From positions 3,851,501 to 3,915,500 of the forward strand of contig NC_065575.1 in assembly GCF_937616625.2 (NCBI RefSeq): DNA of 64,000 nucleotides, given 5' to 3'. The notes beneath the pieces are model-generated. The model was given only the letters and a program-made list of their open reading frames with translations, was not told the DNA's origin and did not search any database. Position numbers and translations under genes: made by a program. The number at the start of each line of letters is the position of its first letter. The stretch's first letter is position 1. Shown here piece by piece: positions 56,801 through 64,000 of this stretch. The stretch is from Mercurialis annua (lineage: Eukaryota > Streptophyta > Magnoliopsida > Malpighiales > Euphorbiaceae).

Positions 56801-58691
56801 TCATAAACAATGTTAGGGTTTAACTCATGTGGGCATGTGTAGAGGAATCCAAAAAAGATATTGATGCTTAGCTTAACATTAAGTTGCCATTTTAAAACAA
56901 CAACGTTTAAATATTCTCATTCCATGCGTAACTATCACAACAAATTTGCAATTATGCAATTAATAATGCCAAATAGATAGTGACCTCTTCTCAAACCTAC
57001 TATATCAAACGGTCGGTTCAGTTAAAAATCGACCAATTTAGTCAAAATTAAATTAATCGAAATTCTTTTACCTCTTTAACACGATCATTCGAATTAGTAA
57101 TTTTAACCGAAATTAAATAAATTGAAATCTTAAAAAATACAAAAACTTACCGGCTTAATGAATATGTTAAATTTCAGTTAAATCGATAAAAAATAATTAA
57201 AAAATTACATAAAACTATAAAATATTCAGTTAATTTAGTTAACCAAATCTAAAAACCTTTTAACCGTAATCGAGTAAAATTTTCCTATTATTCAAACAGA
57301 CTAAACTAATTAAATTAACCATAAAAAGTTGATCGAACTTAATCTAAATAATTTATTAATTATTTAAATCAGTTTAACCAACTATTTGCTCCCCCTGCCT
57401 ATGATTGGTTATTATCAAACCGAATTCAATTGATGGCCAGAATTTAAAGAGTAGAGAGAATCACATTATTGGAGATGGGTCACAACCATCACATGAGTAA
57501 TGTACCCTATACAACTTGGCACTCATCAGCCATCAATGCTTACTCAAGATAATAGAAAGCTACTACTCTTTATTTTATTATACTCTTTTTGCTATCATTT
57601 TCCAACACTTACTTAAATCAATCACACTAATACTATAATCAATCTCCACAGTATATTGATATTAATTGCTGATTATAGTGGGTCCCACGTAATCAATTTA
57701 CTGCCGGAATGGAAACCGTAAAAAAAACGCAAACGGAAAACACTAAATTGAGAAGTAACAGATATAGAATTTTAGAGTTGCAAAAGTATTTTTTACTAGA
57801 ATGTGTTATAAATATAGAGTTTTGAAGTTTTAAAAGTGATTCTGAAAATAAAAAGAAAACGATGAAATGTAAAGCTGGAGAAATTTATGTGCAACATAGA
57901 TCTTAATTGATCACATTTTATATTAATCATGCAACTCAAATTTTTATCACTTTGATTCTCACTTTTGTGTCTGTTATTCTGATCAATCTACAGCTGCAAC
58001 CGGAGCTGGTTTTATTGCTCGCGGCATAACCTTCACCAATTGGGCTGGTCCGGCTAAGCACCAAGCTGTGGCTCTTCGAATTGGAGCTGACCATGCCGTA
58101 GTCTATAATTGCAGCATAATAGGATACCAAGACACGCTCTATGTACATTCAAATCGCCAATTTTTCCGTGAATGTGACATATACGGAACTGTCGACTTCA
58201 TATTTGGCAATGCTGCCGTAGTGTTTCAAAACTGCAGCATTTACGCTCGTAAGCCTATGCCGTTGCAGAAAAACACCATCACCGCCCAAAACCGCAAAGA
58301 CCCTAATCAAAATACGGGTATTTCAATCCACGCTTGTAGGATCCTCGCCCAATCAGATCTCGAGGCAGCGAAAGGTAGCTTCCCGACATATCTAGGTCGT
58401 CCGTGGAAACTGTATTCACGAGTTGTGTACATGTTAACATACATGGGCGATCACGTTCATCCAAGAGGATGGTTAGAGTGGAATGCAACATTTGCACTCG
58501 ATTCACTATACTACGGTGAATACATGAATTACGGTCCGGGCGGGGCTGTTGGGCAACGGGTAACATGGCCGGGGTATCGGGTGATTACATCAATTGTGGA
58601 GGCAAAGAAATTCACAGTAGCAGAATTTATTTATGGATCATCATGGTTGCCATCTACTGGAGTAGCATTTTTAGCAGGATTATCAGTATAA
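53807..58691 (+). CDS. pectin methylesterase (pectinesterase) with PMEI-type prodomain
   Basis: Three exons (53807-54789, 55676-55812, 57994-58691) total 1818 nt, 605 residues, phases consistent. The N-terminus is Pro-rich and cytosolic-looking, followed by a membrane anchor/signal at residues 41-64. The PMEI prodomain (about residues 85-245) has the expected cysteines. Two RRLL processing sites (257-260 and 278-281) precede the catalytic domain. Active-site residues are all present: Gln397 (QAVALR), Gln419/Asp420 (GYQDTLY), Asp441 (GTVDFIFGN) and Arg509 (LGRPW). It is therefore a group 2 (type I) PME: the prodomain is cut off by subtilases in the Golgi, and the enzyme removes methyl esters from homogalacturonan in the wall, setting stiffness and Ca cross-linking. 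Intron 2 (2.2 kb) carries a Stowaway MITE and a CGGTT-rich repeat; intron 1 carries a SINE-like remnant. Confidence 0.94.
55350..55475 (-). mobile_element. tRNA-derived SINE remnant in pectinesterase intron 1
   Basis: On the minus strand a B-box-like sequence (GTAGGTTCGATTACC) is preceded about 50 bp upstream by a poor A-box (TAGTCTGAACAAATAG) and followed by an AGCACGTGCTCTC stretch ending in a run of about 13 A. This is the layout of plant tRNA-derived SINEs. No target duplication was identified and the 5' end is uncertain. Confidence 0.4.
56054..56336. mobile_element. Stowaway-type MITE in pectinesterase intron 2
   Basis: 283 bp with left end CTCCCTCCGTCCCAATAAAG and right end complementary to CTCCCTCCGTCCTAATAGAG, flanked by TA (56052-56053 and 56337-56338). 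The ends are the best preserved of the four Stowaway copies in this window. Confidence 0.9.
57000..57395. repeat. CGGTT-rich repeat in pectinesterase intron 2
   Basis: It has words such as GGTCGGTTCAGTTAAAA near the left and GTTTAACCAACTATTTGCTC near the right, in partial inverted arrangement. The right end resembles the ends of the element at 61251-61649, indicating one repeat family. Confidence 0.4.
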
Positions 58692-60020
58692 GTAACATTC
58701 TGTACAATAGATAAAAAAATGTATGTGGTTAATAATTGTCTGCAAGTCTATTTTTTTCTCTATTATTTTTTTCAGTAAATGTTAATTAAATAACCATTAT
58801 GAAAGGTAATTGTTTTTCTCTTATATAGTTGTAACTTGTAACCCATATATATCAAGATGCTATACAAAATTCTAAGCAAATGTTTTCTCCTCTATTTGCT
58901 CAATTGTATATTTTCATTTGTAAAAAAAAGTTTACATGTTGGTAAAATTATGTAATTGGTCTTTTCTCCCTTCAATATTGGTTTTCTTATTCTCCTCTGC
59001 TCAATGCTTAATTTAGTATTAAAAGAATTATTTTGGAAAAAGGTACAAAATGACCCTTATGTCTTCATCGCTGCACAAATATAACCTTAATGAATTTCAA
59101 AGCATAAAAATGACCCCTATGTATCCTTCCTCCATATTTTTCTTTTGTTTCTCGTAATTATTGATTAATGTTCTCACTTAAATCTGTCTAAAGGAAAAAA
59201 CTTATTAGTTTTGGATATTTTGGGTTGTTTTTGCGCTCGAAAATTTATTAAAGTCATTTTTACGCATCGATAAAATTGTAAAAGTCATTTTTACGCAAAT
59301 TGTAAAGGTCATTGTTTTACCTATTCTCTATTTTTGAAGAATAATTGAAAAGGGTTTTTAATTTAAGGAAAAGCTAGACTTTTTTTTTATAAATAAAGCT
59401 AAACTTTTTATTCCCATTATTTTCAAATCTATATATTCATGTTTTGAAATTGAGAGAATACCAATAACAAAAATAATTTGATGAAATATACCAATAATAA
59501 TTGTTAAGGTAATATTGCACAAACTCTTATTTATCATAAAATATTTTAAATTGAACCATAATTGATTTAAGATGAGACCACTATTAAAATTTATTATTAT
59601 AATACCAATTTCAATATTGATGGATCACATTTTTTCCTCATCCAACCACTTCACAAAAAAAAAATTCTTAATAATCTTTGTGTATTACAGCAGAAATTTT
59701 TAGAAATATTTTTGTTTTTTTGACAAAATGACAAATATTCATCAGTACAATAAAAAATGAATGAAATGACAATATAATTGACTTTGGAGACCAGTTTCTT
59801 GTGAAAATTGTGGGCGGTGGGTGGTTGTGGTTAATGCTTTATATAATTTTGAGATAAGAAACTTCACAATAATTAATTTGGTGTCGGTGGATTTCCTAAG
59901 CAAAATATTAATGCACAAACCAAACTCATGTGCTGTTTCTCATTTTTGCTGGTCATAAAGATATAGACTGAGCCCCAACTGCATTCCAGTCAACTCGACT
60001 CAACCTTCAGGTAGGTACAA

Positions 60021-60050
60021 CGAGCCGAGCCGAGCCGAGTCCGAGTCCGA
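60021..60050. repeat. short GAGCC/GAGTCC tandem repeat
   Basis: CGAGCC occurs three times and CGAGTC twice in tandem, inside a repeat rich in CTCGAA and GAACTCGA words extending to about 60480. It looks like dispersed intergenic repeat sequence. Confidence 0.6.
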
Positions 60051-61250
60051 GTTATGCCACACTCGAATTTAAACTTGAACTCGAATGCATTATATAAGCT
60101 CGATTTTAAACTCATATGTGTTATGTTAACTCAGTTTTAAACTCCATTATGCTATCTAAGCTCAAACTCAAATGAGTTTAAATTTTCAATATCGAATTTG
60201 AACTTGAACTCAAACGGCATCCAAACTATTCAAATTCGACTTGAATAAATTCAAATTTAATAAAAACTCACGTGATATATTTTGAGTCTTAAGATATGTT
60301 AATCAATTAAGATATACACTTAAATTTAAGAGTATAAAAAAACTTAGAATGATTAAATTATAAATTATTGTTTTAGATGTGTAAGAGATTCGTTTAGGCT
60401 CGTGAATTTGTTTATTCAATGTTTAAGATCAGCTCGAGATTAAATTCGAGTACTTTGAACTCGAATTTGATTTGGATTTTTTAATTTTTAATTTTTTTCA
60501 AGTTGATCTAAAAGAATTTGGGTGACTAGATATGTCATATACCAAGCCAAGTAGCCAACCTCTAAATCTGGCCTGCTAGTGCTACTAAATCTATGCTGGA
60601 TTAGACTTATTTGGGATGATTTTGTCCCCCAAAAGTTTTAACGTTTGGAATTCATTAAGAAAATCTGATAGAGGTAATCAAAAGTTAAAATAGTAATGCT
60701 AATGAATTAAGAAAATATACCTAGGTGTTAGAAACCACTAAGAATTGGATAACTTGCATTCATAGTCCCTTAACTTCCTTCACCTTTTCATCATAACCCT
60801 TTTTGTTTTATGGGATAATGTCAAAAAATTCACGAACTTTACATATTTTTTCATTTTAATCACGCAATTTAAAGTTTGTTTCTATTAAAATTGCACATTA
60901 ATAAAACAAAATCTCACTTTCTATTTCTATGAATGTACAATAAATAATTTTGAAATTATTTAACAGAAGTTTAGACTTAATTGTAGATATTAATTAAACA
61001 AATTTTGATAATTTATTCACATGTTCACAGAAATAAAATAATAAAATTCCGATTATTGTGAAATAAAGAAAAATAAAATGATGACATTAAGACATGAAGA
61101 TGATGATGAGGGGTCTGAAGAATTTAGTATTGACTGAAAAACACAAAACATGTTTGAGGATCATCTTGTCTGGCTCAACCGATCTATAGTTGTTTCAAAT
61201 CACATGGCTCATTCAGGTTTGTCTTCGTATGACCCCAGCCGATAGTACAC

Positions 61251-61649
61251 GGTGAGCAAATGGTCGGTTTGGTTAATAATTGACCGATTTAATATAATAA
61301 AATTATTTTATATTTTTAAATGAACCGACTAAATAAATAATTTTAATCAAAATTAATTTAGTTAAACTATTTATTTTTTAAAATTACAAAATCAAAATGA
61401 TGAAATTAGTTAAATAATTGGGCTAGTTCAATGAAACCGATAATAACATAAAGAATAAAAATTACAAATAATAAAAATAAAACATATTATTAAATATTCT
61501 ATTAATTCGATTAATCAAAAATTTGAAACTCTTAACCATCACCGGACTAAATTTTGTATAAACCGAACCGACTGAGCTAACCAAAATGTTTAATCAAATT
61601 TAACTGAAATGAATTGTTAAAGTCGGTTGAACTGACCATATACTCACCC
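61251..61649. mobile_element. CGGTT-rich MITE, probably hAT-like
   Basis: 399 bp starting GGTGAGCAAATGGTCGGTTT and ending with the complement of GGGTGAGTATATGGTCAGTT. The flanks TAGTACAC and TTACACAC match at 6 of 8 positions, compatible with an old 8-bp duplication. The body is AT-rich with many AACCGA words. Confidence 0.5.
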
Positions 61650-62055
61650 TTACACACCAACTGTGCTTGATACTTTGTCACTTCGGTTTTGATTTAATTC
61701 AGTTTTTTGATTTGGTTTGGGGATTAAATGTTAATTTGCCCCCTAGATTTGCACACGATAAGTAATTATACTCCCTTGAACTTATCAATTAGATCAACTA
61801 AATAAATTTTGAAAACAATGATAAAGACCTAGTATACTAGACATTTGGATAAAGTGATCGTAATTCAGCCTAATTAATAAAAATTGACAAATTCAATGCT
61901 AATTAACCAAACATTTGAATTGATTGATCATAGTAAATCAAGTAATTGATAAAAAAAAAGTCCATTACGTACAAAAACAAATTCAAGGATAAATTTCATA
62001 TTTAAACTCAAGTTTCCTAGAATGCAGTGGTAAACTAAGAAAGTCAATAAAAGTA

Positions 62056-62317
62056 TGAGTAAAGGGTCAATCCGGTCCTTAAACTTATGAATCGGGTTAT
62101 ATAACTCACTCTTAGTCATTTTGATCATTTAAAGACAATACTCCCGATTGTGAGGTCAATGAAGGATAAAAATAGGTCATTCCGATCTCTTAACTTGCTA
62201 ATATTGAACAATTTTGTCTTAATTAATCCAAAAATAAAGAGTATATGTTTTCCTTAACTAGAAGTGAGTTATTTGACCTTGAGTTACAAGTTGAGGAACT
62301 AGATGACCCTTTGCTCA
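62056..62317. mobile_element. Mutator-like MITE
   Basis: 262 bp starting TGAGTAAAGGGTCAATCCGG and ending with the complement of TGAGCAAAGGGTCATCTAGT. Arms of about 55 bp end in ATAACTCACT. The flanks TAAAAGTA and TTAAAGTA give an 8-bp duplication with one mismatch. The GGGTCA start is shared with the elements at 28190 and 37809. Confidence 0.72.
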
Positions 62318-62710
62318 TTAAAGTACACAGACAGACATGACATGAAGAATGCTAAAAACATCTTACAACATGATATATTGTCCGAACAAGCACCAGAACT
62401 AGGAAACTCTATTAAGGTCAGTTTCTTAAATGATCATAGACTCCTGAGGCAGGCTTGCTAGACAACAAGGTTAGATGTATGAACAAGTGATGCACACACA
62501 AGTTATTGCCACCGTTTCGGATCACGCAGAACCCCAAATCGGGATTATGCAGAACGACATACAATCAAAATACGGATATAATCATCATCTTTTATGATTC
62601 ATACATGTGCATAATTCCAAATGCCATGCGTTGTCTTCTATGATTCTTACATGTGCATAATTCCAAATGCACATCTGTTGTATATCTACAGAACTTTTAC
62701 GAGCATGGGC

Positions 62711-64000
62711 TCAATAGGACAGCTCGTCAAGCTGACGATCCATAATTGACGAAACACATTCAAGAAAAGCAGCTTCACTACTTCCCGGAAGCACAGCATC
62801 TTGGGCCTCTCGAACAATCTGCTCCATCACAGATTCCTTTTTCATTGTTTCCCTACACATGATACTTCCGATGGCAAAGGGAGTGAGCCCTCTCTCAGCA
62901 CCTTTCTTCAGAAGCATTGTGGAAATGCGCAGAGTACGGGCGCACTCTGGTGGCATGCACCATCCATGAAACTTCAAAAGGGCAATGTCCTGCTCGGCAT
63001 CAAGTGGTTTGATATAGTCAATAATTTCTTGGGAGTATGGTTGCTTAGCTTGAGGCCAATACAGCCAATCAAAAGTGCAATCTTCAAACTGTAGAAAAAA
63101 GTGCAAAGATGATAAGTAGAAGCCATGGAACTGAACGTTCTAGCAAGTGTTCAAAATGCCAAATATGTAAACATGTTACGACTTGTAAGTCGTAATTGAT
63201 AACTTGGATAACTGATCCTCGGAGTTACTAAACTATCGCCTTGTTTCATTTTGATGACCAAATTCTGATAATTAAACTTTAACGGGAGGTCTATAGGCAA
63301 AAATAATGCATATATGACAAATTTTCAGACAAAAATCAGCAAAAGAACCGATTGCCATATATGCATTTTTAGCTTGAAAACCTCCCGTTGACTCTAAGGT
63401 GATTATATATCGATGCAGTAATTAAATTTTCTGTAAACAGCCTAGCTCAAAAGGATTGAATTTAAAGGATAACTCAGACAGACATTGGATGAACCCACAT
63501 GGCCTACCAATGAACCAAAGAAAGAACAAGATGGACAATGTAAAGATAGACAATCAAATAGCTTTTAACATAATTCATTACAAGTGAACGAAACAAAAAA
63601 ATGAAATCAGAAACATGTAATTAAGCATAACTTACTTTCTCAGGCAAGCAGTAACCATGATCAATTGGAATAAGCACAATCTGCCCATCACCATGTTTTG
63701 TGACCAATATATTCCCAGCATGTCGGTCTGCATTTGCTAGCCTTATATCCAAGACGGATATTTTATGTACATCGTCCACAGGGAAAACACGAGGGCCTAT
63801 ATCCTCACAACTCCCACTGTTCTGCACAAACATCTGCAACGAGCCAATCTTCGAATTGTTCACAGAACACTCATAACCTTCTGGATGATTGAAAGCTTTG
63901 TGCAAGCACTTGACCATTACAGTAGGTGGAACCCCAGCAAATCCCTTCTTGTCGTCCCATTTTAAGCGTCTACCATTCTTAGGATGGTCTAACAAATAAG
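62711..64000 (-). CDS. phosphatidylinositol 4-kinase gamma-like protein (5' part outside window)
   Basis: Two minus-strand exons are visible: 63088-62711 (last exon, TGA at 62711-62713) and 63636 to beyond 64000, joined in phase 0 across a 451-bp intron (GTAAGT donor, TTTTTTCTACAG acceptor). The translated part covers the C-terminal half of the kinase domain: GFAGVPPTVMVKCLH, the catalytic loop DIRLANADRHAGNILV with the catalytic Asp, the activation segment IDHGYCLPE (DHG in place of DFG), and FEDCTFDWLYWPQAKQP, typical of plant type II PI4K gamma proteins. Family members carry N-terminal ubiquitin-like repeats; that part would lie to the right of the window. Some plant members act as protein kinases on ubiquitin-pathway partners instead of phosphorylating lipid, so the substrate is open. 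The 3' end is complete. Confidence 0.92.

Larger units (their letters stand above)
58692..62055. other. gene-free interval between pectinesterase and PI4K genes
   Basis: No gene is supported. It contains a degenerate inverted repeat at about 59035-59330 (CAAAATGACCCTTATG and GTAAAGGTCATTG as opposed ends), a GAGCC/GAGTCC tandem patch at about 60021-60050 within a CTCGAA-rich repeat, and the MITE at 61251-61649. Confidence 0.45.

Overview
The window is nuclear DNA of a flowering plant, most probably a eudicot. It has intron-rich genes with GT/AG junctions, plant-only families (GRAS, class III peroxidase, HIPP, F-box/FBA, pectinesterase with PMEI prodomain), very AT-rich intergenic DNA and many plant-type transposons. 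The species cannot be named from the sequence.

Layout. 1429-2841 (+): intronless SCARECROW-LIKE 3 type GRAS regulator. 3861-10627 (-): seven-exon WSD1-type wax ester synthase/diacylglycerol acyltransferase; one intron carries a 1.37-kb Mutator-like element and another a 36-base C (sense G) run. 12065-12652 (-): small three-exon HIPP metallochaperone. 13251-15177 (-): four-exon secreted class III peroxidase. 15.5-22.9 kb: no intact gene, but a 1-kb segmental duplication, nested inverted-repeat transposons and a decayed plant-mobile-domain pseudogene. 22957-24144 and 28990-30216 (+): tandemly duplicated F-box/FBA genes, separated by a spacer built largely of inverted-repeat elements. 30.2-43.3 kb: gene-poor, with several MITEs. 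43334-52879: a complete, apparently very young Ty3/gypsy retrotransposon of the Tat type. 53807-58691 (+): three-exon pectin methylesterase. 62711-64000 (-): 3' part of a type II (gamma) phosphatidylinositol 4-kinase that runs off the right edge.

The host genes are ordinary single genes, not a cluster or operon; several act at the cell surface (wax ester synthesis, peroxidase, pectinesterase), but nothing shows that they are co-regulated. The more unusual content is mobile. (1) The retrotransposon has LTRs that look identical over 413 bp and a 5-bp target duplication. Its gag-pol frame is interrupted twice, in the archaeal-type RNase H and in the integrase core, by 73- and 62-nt stretches that look like spliceosomal introns and whose removal keeps the frame open to the end. 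It also carries a convergent antisense gene with two predicted introns of its own. (2) At least ten short inverted-repeat elements have 8-10 bp target duplications and Mutator-like ends; one nested pair sits at a site whose unoccupied version survives in a duplicated copy 2.2 kb away.

Exon coordinates were derived by hand from splice signals, reading phase and family similarity; no alignment or transcript data were available.
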